A DNA stretch of 64,000 nucleotides from Heligmosomoides polygyrus polygyrus (GCA_947396885.1 OX377201.1:24033923-24097922); one strand, 5' to 3'; counted from the first letter of the stretch, positions 36,501-46,769 are shown. Translations and numbers: made by a program. The notes: generated by a model from the letters alone, not told the origin.

Positions 36501-39500
36501 GACAGTCGGCTCATCATCCGGCTGGGCTACACGCACTCCCAAAACGCATTATTTCCAAAAATTCAAAACAAATTCATGAAAGCATGAAAATATTCTTGCT
36601 GATTTCAACAGTTCTTTCAGGAACAGTCCTAATCAGGGGGAGGAGACCTGCAACATTAATGAAGACTAAGGATAAATGTGACAAACTCACTAAAAAAAAA
36701 AGTCCGTTAAAAATTCCGTTGGATTTCTAAATCTTTCCATTAAGTCGTTGAGCCCAGATTTTAATGAAAAATGCGGCTAATTCGTTCAATTCGTTAAGTC
36801 GTTAACCGTTAAATGTGCTCTCCTGATGCGTTTAGATCTAGGATTTAACACAGACAATAGGAAACTGTCGCCATCAGAACGAAAAAATGTAAAGAATCAT
36901 TTCATCGCTCATTAACTAGTGGAAATCAGTTAAGATACGTCGAGCATCATTATCATTTTCAATAGCGTTTGTCCCGCTTGGTGGCGGGGTCCGCTCTTCT
37001 GGTCTGATGGCGCCACTTCTCCCAATCAAACGCTTGGTCGGGATGGACACCAGCTAACTTCAAGTCCATATGCAACGTATCTAGCCAACGTTGTTTCGGG
37101 CGTCCTCTGGGCCGTTTTCCAGGGACTTTAAGATTCAGGGCAATCTTACACACGGTGCCGTCGTTAGCGCGAAGGACGTGACCATACCATCGTAGACGTG
37201 CTTCGCGCAACTTGTCAGCTATCGAGGCGACACCGAACCTTTGTCGCATGGTTTCATTGCGAACGCAGTCCAATCGCGTTACTCCGGCCGTCCACCTTAA
37301 CATCTTCGTCTCCATTACACTGAGACGGCTTTCAATTTCCTTCGTCACAGGCCAGCACTCAGCACCGTACGTCGCTACTGGGCGGACGACTGTTCTATAC
37401 ACATAGACAAGATACTGATACACAACATACTCTATACAAGATACGTCGAGCATACATTGAGCTAATACACAGCACTGTCATATGACATAAGAAAAGGTAT
37501 TAGATTTTCTATTAGGTTGTCGGAAAGGGCCTGCAACAAAATTTTCAATCATTTTTCAAGATTTAGCAAAACCTGTTACAGTCTTCTTAGTGTCGTGGCT
37601 TATAGCCCCAACATTCTAGAATATAATGTCATACTCTATATAGTATTCTACAATATAACAAAGGTGATCCCGCCTTATGTGGCCCACGATCTTCGTGACT
37701 AGGACAGGTCGTCGCGCTCAATCCCACCTTTTCCGCGTTCGTATTAAGAACTTTCTGGGAAACGTGGTCAAGGGAGATGATTCCAACGTATTCTACGCGA
37801 ATCGTACCTGGAAGGCCTTCAAGCAACCACCTCCAAAGCCATCAAAGTCTGACCACCACCAGAAGAAGGCAACGCTGTGCTGTTGGTGGAACCCCCAGGA
37901 AATGCTCTACCTCGAGTTCCTTGAAGCCGCGTCCTCAGCGACGGCAAACATTTACGCTGACGGGAGGGTGTACACCTTCTCCACGACAACGGTCGGCCAC
38001 ATGTTGCAGAGATGTTTCGCCAAAAGTTTCAGAAAAGTTAAGTTGAACTCGAAACCATTCTGTCATGGTGCTACATCAGAACATTAAGAGAAACTACTGT
38101 TAAAAAGGAGTGGGAATGAACTACTAGAGCAAGGAGAGTAGGCACGTCTTTCTACCCTGGACTGCATCTCGTCATTTGTACAACCCAAAATGTCGTAAAT
38201 CGCAAAAAGAGTGCCACAGTTCGCCGTAAGTCGTAATTACGCACACCCCTGCTAACCCCCGCAACCCTGCGAAATTTACATATCGATTTTTCTGTGCGGT
38301 CGCTCGCCATCAATCGATTCGCATGCTTTTCAATAGCGACTCAGTTATGGGCTATGAACAAGCTCTTAGTTGTTGAAATAAACACATCGCTGGTGTCCTC
38401 ATTAACACTAGAAGGAAGTGCCCGAATGATGCCAGTGGAAGACTGCAACAAGCTATTGTACGTGTGAGTACGGGCCAGCTGGCGCATCTAATTAGACGGA
38501 AATTAGACGAATTTTGCTAGAACAAATTTAAATCTGAGGGTTTATGCATTATACGGGAGATCTAGGAAACAGGCACTACAGAACCACTAGAAGGTCAATG
38601 GGATCAACTATAAGGATAAAAGATAGGGGTCGGAGTTAGTGAATCCTTTGCGGTACTTCAAAGTGTAGTGTGGAGTGGAGGCAGTTCGAATACGTATTTG
38701 GCCTACACATTACTTGCGGTGGTCAGCCGATGGATAAGTCAAGTTTCGTCCTTCCCAGACAAGTTTGCTACCAATTCACTGATCCCAAAGGGATCAAAGA
38801 CTTGGTTGGCATGTACGGGAGACCTCAATCAAGAACCTGGAATTGGAGTGCACGCCACAGTCAGCGCCTTCTTTGACTGCACTACCACGTGCCCTGGACC
38901 AACTATATCTCCTACGATCGCCAAGATCTTTATATTTGATGATGCGCTATTAATCTTAGACTTTTTAACGCTGTACAACGCTAAGGGGTTTCTCCCATAC
39001 CTAGATACCATTTAAGATTCATACTAAGCATCGTACTTCTGTAGATGAATGTTGAAGTCTCGCGTTTAGTTTATTGTTTTCTTCATGCACCAACAAATCA
39101 CGCTATGGCATATTAGCACTGTAACGTTCTTACATTTTTCCGGCACATTTTGGTAAATTAATTTAATTTTTTCACAGCATGCTGACCTTTCGCTGTGCTT
39201 GGGGACGTCACTCCAGATTGTACCGGTCGGCAACATGCCACTTTTAGCGCAGAAGAACGGTGGAAAGATGGTCACGGTGAACCTCCAAGCAACGAAACAT
39301 GTTAGAATTTACTGCACTGAATTGGTTTATTTCATTGAACGTCATTTCACTAATGTCGTGTTTTGTAATGTTGGTTACTTCTATTGCTGATTTTTCTTTC
39401 AGGAAAAGAAGGCCGATTTAGCGATTCATGGTTTAGTAGATGATGTGATGACGCGAGTGCTGAGCCATTTGGGCATTGTTCTAGATGATGCGAAGGAGGA

Positions 39501-40510
39501 ACCTGGAGGTAAATTGTGTAATATTCGTTTCGGATTTTGAAAGCGATGGGAAACTAGACCTGCGTGAGAAGTAATGTAGAAAGGCGGTATCTTTGGCAGG
39601 CCAAATTTAGGGTTAATGTCGAGCTCTCAGTCATTTCAGCTTTGCAGAATGCTGGAACACTGAGTTACCTGTAGTTCCTCATGTTGGCCAAAAATATGGT
39701 TCTAGGATATCATTTATGATTAAAATTCGTAGTGAATACAAGTGGATTTGTTGAATACCAGCTAATTGAACTTTAAGTATCACTCTCCTATATTCAGAAT
39801 TGGTGTAGGGCTTTGTATCCCAGAAAGATGTTCAGACTCCGTGACGGTTGCGATTATTTACACGTCGATGTCTTCGTGTAGTATGAACAGTTGGGAGTAA
39901 AGAAATGCCTTTGAAAAACGCACCTACTCTGTGTCCACCTGATCTTCTGGAGGCACATAGAATGCGTGAGTGTTCAATAACTGTTGGGATCGAGCAGATG
40001 AAAAGTCACCAACCTATTCACATAAAACTACGTTGGATGTCAGTTGGCGATCACGCAAGGTTAAAATGCTTTTATTACCTGGGTTAGGTCTGAAATTATT
40101 AGAACAAATGGCTGTGAGGAATCATCGCCTACTGGTGATTTTGCCCCCGAAGAACCTTTAAAATTCTTATTCTTACTCAAGGCTTCATGTGTTTCGTTTT
40201 TCTCAATTTGAACAGCTTTTCAGATATTGTTTGGGAGTCTGTTTATCCACTGGAGGAATTCAAGCCAGCGCGAATTTCCCGCAAACGTCGTTCTGATGCA
40301 AAGAAGGAAGATGCTATTGAGGAAAAAAGCGGCAAAGTCGACAGCAGTTGCGATTCTGTGACTCCTGTTAATGGCGAATGCACACAAGTTGATGACAAGC
40401 GTGACGAGGATCAGTCAAGCCCATCATCTCAACGGAACGGAGAAGTTTTTGTCGAGAAGGACGGCATCCCTCATCACAACGAGCCGGCAGGTAACGAGAT
40501 TACCGGCTGA
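30600..40510 (+). CDS. sir-2.4: SIRT6-type NAD-dependent deacylase, eight exons
   Basis: Class IV sirtuin like mammalian SIRT6: removes acyl groups from histone H3 or mono-ADP-ribosylates targets using NAD; expected nuclear. Exons: 30600-30665, 32449-32542, 32605-32764, 34495-34608, 34687-34858, 39178-39300, 39403-39508, 40224-40510; all phases close to 373 residues. Seen: start [20 protein letters not shown], the NAD loop [16 protein letters not shown] (about 52-67, split by an intron inside its second glycine), QNVDGLH (112-118), catalytic His132 in ELHGN, zinc cysteines C140, C143, C165, C174, GTSLQI, then VNLQATKH. The last exon is a charged tail with KRRSDAKK, a possible nuclear signal. 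Intron 5 (4.3 kb) contains a hAT element. The symbol follows the C. elegans SIRT6-group name. Confidence 0.95.
30853..31133 (+). mobile_element. SINE copy in sirtuin intron 1
   Basis: GGGTAGCGCAGGAGG (A box), CTGGTTCGGGTTTCCTGCC (B box), CATTGAATTGGTGCTGGAC and a CCTTTTCCTTTA tail. Confidence 0.7.
31625..32036 (+). mobile_element. SINE copy interrupted by a palindromic insert
   Basis: Head and B box (GAGCGCAGTCGG, AGTTCGGATTTCCCGCC) lie at 31625-31733. The body resumes at 31847 with TGGTCTCGGTGATTTGC and ends in TTTATCTTTTATCC. The 31734-31846 insert separates the two halves. Confidence 0.75.
31734..31846. repeat. MITE with GGGGCCGTATGCTCGT ends
   Basis: Perfect 16-base terminal inverted repeat GGGGCCGTATGCTCGT / ACGAGCATACGGCCCC, 113 bases in all. 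A second inner inverted pair (TCCCCCAAGG, CCCCAACGGGGG) is present. It is inserted inside a SINE. Confidence 0.75.
33092..33412 (+). mobile_element. SINE copy with poly-C insert
   Basis: GTGGTAGCGCATTCGG, then CGTTCGGATTTCGCGCCC, GCTCCAGACTTGTCTGG, a C run at about 33346-33362, and GATTAACGCCGTGCTTTATC. Confidence 0.65.
33443..34047. repeat. Eroded foldback element
   Basis: Left end GGCGAATTGGAACGAAATTG with CTAAGACTTTCAATC; right end carries the inverted TTTCGAAAGTCTTAGGCC and GAATTGGACGTGAAAA. Same family as 14929-16041, about half the length. It lies in sirtuin intron 3. Confidence 0.55.
34055..34226 (+). mobile_element. SINE fragment
   Basis: GCGTGGTAGTGCAGTTCGG matches the head; CAAATACGTACTAAAG and CATGATATCTCGCGGAAGTA match the body. 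It ends in a C tract that abuts the next MITE. Confidence 0.5.
34230..34349. repeat. PIF/Harbinger-like MITE
   Basis: 120 bases with ends GCTCGAGTTTATACTTG and CAAGTATAAACTAGGGC and 3-base TTA duplications at 34227-34229 and 34350-34352. It contains an inner AGATATCATCG/CGATATCT inverted pair. Located 145 bases upstream of sirtuin exon 4. Confidence 0.7.
35198..35349. repeat. MITE with about 9-base target duplication
   Basis: Ends GGCGGAGTGGCGTTCTACC and GATAGAACGCTCACCCC form an inverted repeat. Flanks TTTTTTTAC (35189-35197) and CTTTTTTAC (35350-35358) match 8 of 9. The body is the reverse complement of the element at 44814-44968, sharing CCACTATCTCGTAAGGCAG. Confidence 0.7.
36277..36540 (-). 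mobile_element. SINE copy inside hAT element
   Basis: Reverse-strand copy: TCTTTTCGGGATACGCCACG, ACGGGATGTCGTGGAGG, AGACAAGTCTGGTACCAATT, then CGAAATTCGAATCAGGAACC and the head near 36510-36530. Confidence 0.7.
36948..37437 (-). mobile_element. LINE fragment with 16-base target duplication
   Basis: Reverse-strand frame has [57 protein letters not shown] and ends [11 protein letters not shown]: same subfamily as 1654-2363. It is bounded by AAGATACGTCGAGCAT at 36932-36947 and 37438-37453, a perfect duplication. The 3' tail is ATGATAATGATG-like rather than (GAA)n. Only the last ~150 codons remain. Confidence 0.88.
37830..38090 (+). mobile_element. mariner transposase fragment
   Basis: One frame reads [18 protein letters not shown] followed by a YLEFLEA segment, matching the conserved K..LC.WWD....YYELL block of mariner transposases. 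Frame and ends are degraded. It lies near the right end of the hAT element. Confidence 0.6.
38600..38890 (-). mobile_element. SINE copy in sirtuin intron 5
   Basis: Reverse-strand body: GAATACGTATTTGGCCTACA, GGTGGTCAGCCGATGG, TTCCCAGACAAGTTTGCTAC, then the degraded head near 38850-38890. The rest of the intron to 39177 shows no feature. Confidence 0.6.
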
Positions 40511-40514
40511 AATG

Positions 40515-40990
40515 CTACCGTGCCAGACGTCTATGGGTTTTCCACTGTATCACAATTATTCTGCTATCTGTTAGTGAAAATAATTTACGGACCTCAGATT
40601 GTACTGGTAGCTTGTTTTCATATTTTCGAACACCTCTTAAGACGACAGCAAGTGGAACCTCCTGTTATTTGGAATCAAGAAGGGTAGACGGGATCGCTCC
40701 TGTTCTCGCAATGCTGTCGGTGTAGCGGTTGCGTTCTGCGCGTGCGCCTTCGTAAGCAACGTCGTCACTCCACTTGACCGCTTACTCGTCTTATGACGAC
40801 TTCGGGCAAAGTGATGCCTTCCTAGTCGAAGGGGCTGGATTACACTGAGAATCCACAAGAAATCTGGAAAAAATAGGGCGATATATCAGAGGCGCGAGCG
40901 CGCAAATCTACAGAGAAGGGTGAGATTCCTCCCTATCATGGACGGAACATTTGGAAAGAACAAAGGGATATCTGTTAGAGTTTTCTTCTC
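40515..40990. other. Region 3' of the sirtuin gene
   Basis: Converging space between sir-2.4 (+) and minus-strand candidates. No canonical AATAAA was seen directly after the stop; AAAATAATTT near 40575 is the closest. Nothing else recognised. Confidence 0.3.
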
Positions 40991-40999
40991 GTCCTGCAC

Positions 41000-41640
41000 A
41001 ACTTTTCCTCTCCGTGCTGCTCTTAAGTAAGCTTCTGATAGGTTTTCCGGAGACTGGATGTCTGAACAACGCTCCCTCCGCAACACTCTTAATAAGGACC
41101 AAAAGCCACTCTTCCAAAGGAGGAAGAACGGTGGTGGAGATCGTCTTGGTTTCTCTTGACGTGTCTCTTTTGAACGTCTCCATTTTCGCCTCAATCAATG
41201 TGAAATACAATTGACAAAACGATGTACATCCTACCAGTGGAGTCCTCATCTGGCAGATTGATTCAATTCGTTTTCTATTCAAACACATATCATCCAGGAT
41301 ACACTGGATTTGTAGCCAAAGGTAATATCCAGCTGACCCAGCCGCAAGAATAGCTCCATTGAATGCCAGTACCACCCAAAAAGGATACCAGACGACTCAC
41401 CTCCGGCCTGTCTGAAGGTTGAATGCAACCTCACACCGTACGTCTGCTCTGCACTAGGAAGGAGCATTCCAGCTACTACGCTTATGAAAACGATCGAAAT
41501 TCCAATGCCGTGTTCAATATTGCCCAGGGACCAGGATGATGATATCACCACTGACAATGTCAAGAAGAACAGAACAATGGCAGAGAGAAACTCTCCACAA
41601 CGGCGGTTTCTTTGTTCTTTCGTTTCATGACCGAGACGCT
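41000..41640 (-). CDS. Candidate multi-pass membrane protein, partial model
   Basis: Not assigned to a family. After an acceptor CTTATTTCAG (ends about 41641) a minus-strand frame runs through HETKEQRNRRCGEFLSAI, two hydrophobic stretches (FLSAIVLFFLTLSVVIS and GISIVFISVVAGMLL) and then AEQTYGVRLHS. A GTGAGT donor follows near 41400. A second frame, joined either by a 47-base intron or directly, has AILAAGSAGYYLWLQIQCIL and a charged tail. The outline resembles a four-helix membrane protein. Start codon, stop and the second junction are unresolved, so it could also be a decayed gene. Confidence 0.35.
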
Positions 41641-41914
41641 GAAATAAGAAATCGCCAACTACTTACAAGGAATTCAAGAGACAGCAATAACGTCTAAGCT
41701 AGTAACAAAGCCAAAGGAAAAATAGAATGAATAAGCTGAGCTACAAGCGAAACTACCACAAAACCAAAATGTAGCAGCTATCATACAACACGGCATCATT
41801 AAACTGAGCTAAGAATGCTACACCTGAACTCAATTTACGGAACCTTTCGGCACTCTCTTTCCATGAGATGCTGAAAGACCGCGAAAATTCCCGAATCCGC
41901 CCGGTCGAGTCGAG

Positions 41915-42355
41915 ATTAATCAAAAATCGTCCTCCTCATCGAAAATAACTTTCTTTCCTGAAGGTGCTTTTCCCATCTCCATTTACTCATCCTTCTGATC
42001 GTAGAAAACATCGACGGTACTGACTTGTACCTCCGGTCGTGTTTCAATCACCCATTTCGTAAAAGAGTCCTCTTCTCTCTTCTGAACAGCCATCTTGGAG
42101 TCTTTGGTGGTCCCCCTCGGAAGAGTATCGTTCACCACGGTAGAGACGACAAGCAATGCTTTTGGAACACGAGAAGACTGATAACTATTTATTCTGGACG
42201 AAGGCTTGGTATTAAAACGCAAAAAACGAGGGCGAGGATCAGCTGGAGAGGGAGCTGGAGTAGACGTTCCGCGAAGAAGTGCCACCTCCGTCCGCCGCCG
42301 CAGGAGTCGAAGTGCCGTCGGACGTCTGTAGAGATCCCTCGCCACGTCTCGCCAT
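41915..42355 (-). CDS. Hypothetical small protein, tentative two- or three-exon model
   Basis: No family recognised. On the minus strand GTTCCCAG, a possible trans-splice acceptor, lies one base before an ATG at 42355. The frame starts MARRGEGSLQTSDGTSTP. A GTGGCA donor and CTCTCCAG acceptor (intron about 49 bases) lead to ADPRPRFLRFNTKPSSRIN and then FTKWVIETRPE. A further join could reach the acidic end KKVIFDEEDDF with stop near 41917; otherwise translation stops at 41983. Proline/serine-rich N-terminus and acidic C-terminus. Neighbour 41000-41640 has the same strand. Confidence 0.35.
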
Positions 42356-42629
42356 CCTGGGAACTCATGTCGGGCGCCACGTGTGGGCTTGTACGCCTTT
42401 CTTTTGACGGGCCCCTTAATCCCGACACATATATTTATCCAAGATCCCTTACAGCTGGTAAAAACACAATCTTCTCTTCTCCGAACATATCACTGTTAGT
42501 AGAGCGAGCATGCGGAATTGAAATCTCTCGTGCTTTGTTCAGACAAAGCAAGTCTGACCTGATGTGCGATTTAGCAAACGATACCCCAAGTCTTAGCTCA
42601 TATTCCCCTTGTCTGTATCCCATCTAAGA

Positions 42630-43395
42630 AATTTGTTGAATTTATGGATAACTTTTCAGCGAAAATTTTATACGTCATTACATTGGTAAGTTTTCTTTTA
42701 ATTCTCAATGAAGGAAGCCCAAAAAAGATCTCCGTCATCTCAAACTGTTGGATTGACCGCTAATAATACGTTTCGACAATAGGTCCTACATAATCTTTGA
42801 ACTCACGCATGTAGACCTCGTTAATGCTAGATTTTGAAGCTCTGAAGAAGATATTAAAATGGTAGTTGGACTTTTTCATTAAAAAATATCAAACTCTTCA
42901 ATATTGCCTTTTTGTATAGTACAGTTTGACTACTGATTCCATATTACTGCATTCGAGCACAGTTTCTAGGTTCAACTGTCAGATACTGTCTACATACGTA
43001 ATTGCTATTTTCAGCTCCCATTTTTCTACCGAGCAGTCAATCAAAATCAAAATGAAATGAGCTCAACACGCACAACAGCAAAATGATATAGATAGCTCAT
43101 TTTATTCCCTGCCCATATCCTCAATCTTATTTGTCTCAGTGTAAGGCTTATACTTTTTTTCTTTCTCGAACTTCCTTCTAAAAAAAGTAGAACAAGAATA
43201 GAGAAAGGAAGAAAAAACATCCGCTGATACTTAATCACTGACTAATCAATCCGATTATTATAGGAGTTCAGGTGGATGTCTTCTGCTTCTTTCAGCTATA
43301 CTACAACTTTTGCACGGTGTGTTAATAGTTAGTTTTGTTCATAGCATTTTATTTACTTAAAGTAGAATAAATAACTAAATAGTAAAGGATAAGAG
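42630..43395. other. Intergenic, nothing recognised
   Basis: AT-rich sequence with small unsupported frames. No repeat end, RNA or gene could be supported. Confidence 0.4.
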
Positions 43396-43489
43396 CTAAA
43401 TGCAATCCCGTTTGGGCTGGTCCACGCATTCTACTTGTAAGGGACGTTGTGGTGGCCAGCCGATGGACAAGTCAGTCGGTGAATTGGAA

Positions 43490-44789
43490 CCAGGGATGCA
43501 CATTCAACGGTTAACGATTCAACGAATTTAACGAATTAACGGCATTTTTCGGTAAAATCTGGCTTAACGACTTAACGGAAGTTTTTAAAAATTTAACGGA
43601 TTTTTTAACGGACGTTTTTCTCCGTGAGTTTATCACGTTTACCCTTTCTCTTCACTAATGATGCAGGCCTCATTGTTCCGATTAGGACTTCCTGAAAAAA
43701 CCATTGAAATCAGCAAGAATATTTTAACGTTTTCATGAAATTGTTTTGAATTCTGGAATTTTTAAATGGATTTTAAGGGTGCGTGTAGCGTATAGGAGGA
43801 GGTGTCGGCTGTCGCATGTACCCGATTCCAGGCTTCCGGTTCGCCTGCAATATTGGTGAAAACTCGGCACCCAAGCTTTCCATCCCATCTGATTGTATGG
43901 CTAAATACGCACTCAAATCACCTCCACGACATTCCGTAGAAGTAGAATGCGTGGCGCATCCCAAAAAGGATTGGGTAATGCCGTTCTTTATCCTCATCCT
44001 TTAATGAATTTTGGAGCTAGAAATTTCTTCGCCCTCCTTCTTCCTCCATGCACCTCAACGAATCAACGAATACAAAGATAGTGGTCTAACCCCCTCGTAG
44101 GATATGCCTATCCTCACCTGGCGTTGTTTATCCCAGAATACTTTTGCTCTCCACCTGGAACAGTCGAGACGGAGAGAATGTTTTCGGCCGCTAGACGTAT
44201 TTTAAACGATTTTAGAAAAACACTGACTTTACCACATTGACGACGTGTCACACCTTTCGGCAGTGTGGGACCGTGTGGCATGATACCGTGTCACGGTCCC
44301 GACGTTAGGAAAATGGATTGGTCGCACACAAGGCACTCGAAAATCGTGCGTTCGACAAAGTGTTAACATTCCACTGATAGGCTTTTAATTGCGTTTTTAT
44401 TATAACTTTTTGTTCATGGGCTGTTGCTTGTTCGAGTTTGTATATGCTCGTGGAACAGTCACACAAAGCGGTTTCGCAAAGAACTAAGAAAGCGGGGAAC
44501 TCCGGGTTCTGCCTGATCACACATTTTAAGATACCTTGCCGGTGATCATCTTGTTGATGTTGTTGATGTTTGTTGATGTTGAATTGTCTATTTTCCATTG
44601 CTGTGTTACAGTCCATTCCTTGAACGTTAGCTGTTGACATCTTGAAGTTGAGCCCTAAATGGTAAGGCTTTACTTGATTTTTTTTCTTGAAACAATGGTT
44701 TGCAGCTAATTGTATTTTTTCGAAATTTAACGAAAATTTTCCGTTAAACAATTTCGTTAAAAACGCACAGAATTTTGTGTGCACCCCTG
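43490..44789. mobile_element. hAT-type transposon, 1.3 kb, with perfect 8-base duplication
   Basis: Ends CAGGGATGCACA and TGTGCACCCCTG; flanking ATTGGAAC at 43482-43489 and 44790-44797 is a perfect 8-base duplication. On the plus strand near 44160-44230 the frame reads TERMFSAARRILNDFRKTL, the hAT dimerisation motif. Subterminal AACGGTTAACGATTC-type motifs are seen. The transposase is mostly lost and a SINE (43775-44005) is inserted. Confidence 0.82.
43775..44005 (+). mobile_element. SINE copy inside hAT element
   Basis: GGGTGCGTGTAGCGTATAGG, TTCCGGTTCGCCTGC, CCACGACATTCCGTAGAAG, TTCTTTATCCTCATCC tail. Flanks AATGGATTTT and AATGAATTTT form a likely duplication (9 of 10). Confidence 0.7.
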
Positions 44790-44813
44790 ATTGGAACCAG
44801 AAAGTCTGGTACC

Positions 44814-44968
44814 GGGGGTCGAACGTTCTACCCCCTCGTTCCCCTGGCCCGCCCACCCCCAACCCCCTGGGTTTGCTCGAGACTCCAGTGACTGCCTTAC
44901 GAGATAGTGGAGACGCAGACATTTGCCACGCCTCTGTTTAAAGGGCGGGGGTAGAACGCCACCCCGCC
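44814..44968. repeat. MITE with perfect 9-base target duplication
   Basis: 155 bases bounded by TCTGGTACC at 44805-44813 and 44969-44977. Ends GGGGGTCGAACGTTCTACC and GGTAGAACGCCACCCCGCC form an imperfect inverted repeat. A 9-base duplication suits Mutator-like elements. Sister copy, opposite orientation, at 35198-35349. Confidence 0.75.
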
Positions 44969-45757
44969 TCTGGTACCAATGCGTCCGGAGGGATGAAAGG
45001 GTTAGCTTACCTAGTCTGGAAATTTGAACCAATAGCCTCGATTCGGGGTACACAAGACGACCGGCGCCTCCTCCGACTGCTCTACACGTGCCGTTCCTGA
45101 CAAATATTACAAGGATTCAAATGGACGCGAAGACGATAGGCTTAACGACAGTCAAGTAGTGCACGCACATTACTTTCGCACCGGTGCAATGAGCGCACGC
45201 ACGCAACGCATCCATAGCCGGCATTATTGGGCAAAGAACGGTGGCGATCCTGTGCCATGTATCAGTCATGCTGTCGTCGATGGGTGAAAGAGTACGCGAT
45301 TTGATGTTTGAAAACGAATAGATGCCATCGTGGCGACGTGTTGTTTCGAATTTCATCGTCCATGTTTATGATGCTGCGGCAAATTGCTTGCCTTTTTCCA
45401 TGCGTTATTCAAGTCTTTTCTCACCAATATTGAGTCTAGCTGTACAGTATTGTACGTAGATTGCTTTGCAGTTTACTATGCCCGAAAAGCTTACCATTAG
45501 TTTCACAACTTGATATCTCACTTCTTCGTTGTTCACTGATTCTGAACTACTGGTTCGTCCTCACCGTTGTTTTTGAAGCAACGTTTTTGTACCGAAGCTG
45601 AATGTGAAATATGATGTACAGTGCTCGTTTTGTTAAAAGCAATAAATGAAATAGATCTGCTTGGACAGTATTCACTGTAGTTTTAGCTTAATCCGAAAGA
45701 GAGCTACTTATATGCAATCATTCATCGAGGCGTGAGCAAAAGCTTTTTCTGCTGGTG

Positions 45758-46596
45758 ATGGCTGAGGTTTCCCCAGAGTTGGAACATCAGCCAGAGAGGT
45801 GGGATGGAACAGACGCTAAGAAGAATGCAGTGTACTTCCCAATCATTCGTAGCCGTCGGAAAACAGTGGAACGTCTGTGTTCACGTCGTGCTTTAGAGGT
45901 AACTATTATAGACGAGCTGCGTGATACCTAGGAGAGCAAAGGACGGCGTTCCTCAGTGCCTCTTGTTGCACGAAATGTTTTCTTCTGCTTACAGTAACTC
46001 TGACCGTGAGTTACATTCTGTTTGCGTTGCACTGCAAAGAACCAAGGACGTATTGATCGAGCTTTTGTGGGGTGCGCCACGCATTCATCTTCTGGGGCAT
46101 ACTATGGAGGCAGTTTTAATGCTTACTTGGGCCAGGCGACGGGCCATTCAGTGTTTCACTTCCCAGACAATTCTGGTAATCAATTCGCCGACTCTGGGCA
46201 TTGATTACATCTTTTATCTGCGCAGGATCCTGTCGAAGAACCTAACTCGTGCACATACTACGGCCAGTGTCTCATCCGACTGCGCTACCACTCATGCTCA
46301 CTGCACATTACCATCGATACACGGAACACTCACCAATCAGCTGCATAATCAGTTGACGCCACAGAGGTAGGATGCTACAATAGCGGTAGAATCTCTTTAA
46401 AAAGAATGATGCCTTCTCAAAATTCTAGCGCGAGATGGAACTCGAAACCGTGCCTCCTGCTGACCGGGCTGGGATGTTCTACGCCATTACACTATCGGCG
46501 CTGTTTGACCGAATGCAACATCCACAGCTCGTGGGAGCCTTCAAGAATACAACTTGTAACAGCTTACAACCTCGATGCCAGCCACTTCAGGCTTAG
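45758..46596 (+). pseudogene. Candidate three-exon gene with an in-frame stop
   Basis: No family recognised. Possible exons are 45758-45898 (starts MAEVSPELEHQPERWDGTDA, contains YFPIIRSRRKTVERLCSRRA), 46226-46366 (DPVEEPNSCTYYGQCLIRLR) and 46429-46596 (RAGMFYAITLSALFDRMQHP, then stop). All joins are phase 0 with GT/AG borders, which supports real exons, but exon 2 has TAA at 46346-46348. Either translation ends there (about 87 residues), the model is wrong, or the gene is broken. A SINE sits in the first intron. Confidence 0.4.
46060..46225 (-). mobile_element. SINE fragment
   Basis: GGGGTGCGCCACGCATTCAT, GGCATACTATGGAGGCAG, CTTACTTGGGCCAGGCGACG and TCCCAGACAATTCTGGTAAT match the reverse SINE body. 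The head is partly lost and overlaps the candidate exon border at 46226. Confidence 0.55.
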
Positions 46597-46647
46597 AAAA
46601 TTTGAATTGAATGATTTCTATCAAGACCCCCAGCTTGACTGATTCCA

Positions 46648-46715
46648 TGATGATATCAGCGGCCACGCCCGGTCAGCAGGAGGTGAGGGTTCAAGTCCCG
46701 TCTGGCTTCAGAGTT
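46648..46715 (+). other. tRNA-like fragment
   Basis: GAGGGTTCAAGTCCCGTCTG is a good B box and T-arm. No pairing acceptor strand or anticodon arm is found upstream. Probably a tRNA-derived remnant. Confidence 0.3.
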
Positions 46716-46769
46716 TTGATCGCAACAAGACGTCGTTGTATCCTTGCACTGCTGTTTCAAATAAGCAGC

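Larger units (their letters stand above)
34966..38251. mobile_element. hAT-type transposon with nested insertions
   Basis: Terminal inverted repeat CAGGGGTGTGCGTAA at the left, exact complement TTACGCACACCCCTG at the right. Flanking 8-mers CTAGCCAT and CTAACCCC are only partly alike. On the reverse strand about 35930-36130 encodes [17 protein letters not shown], the hAT C-terminal dimerisation motif. The transposase is otherwise decayed. Inside lie a MITE (35198-35349), a SINE (36277-36540), a LINE fragment (36948-37437) and a mariner piece (37830-38090). The whole occupies sirtuin intron 5. Confidence 0.75.
43400..45090 (-). mobile_element. SINE copy split into three parts by a hAT and a MITE
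   Basis: SINE body 43400-43489 (CTGGTCCACGCATTCTACTT, GGTGGCCAGCCGATGGAC) stops at GAATTGGAAC. A short middle piece is 44790-44813 (TTGGAACCAGAAAGTCTGG). The head is 44969-45090 (TCTGGTACCAATGCGTCCGG to GGCGCCTCCTCCGACTGC). The hAT 43490-44789 and MITE 44814-44968 interrupt it. Confidence 0.75.

Noticed and set aside
42025..42627. Open frame of 200 codons, plus strand
   Set aside because: Antisense to the minus-strand candidate at 41915-42355, with no domain or splice context; low-complexity Arg/Ser content suggests a shadow frame.
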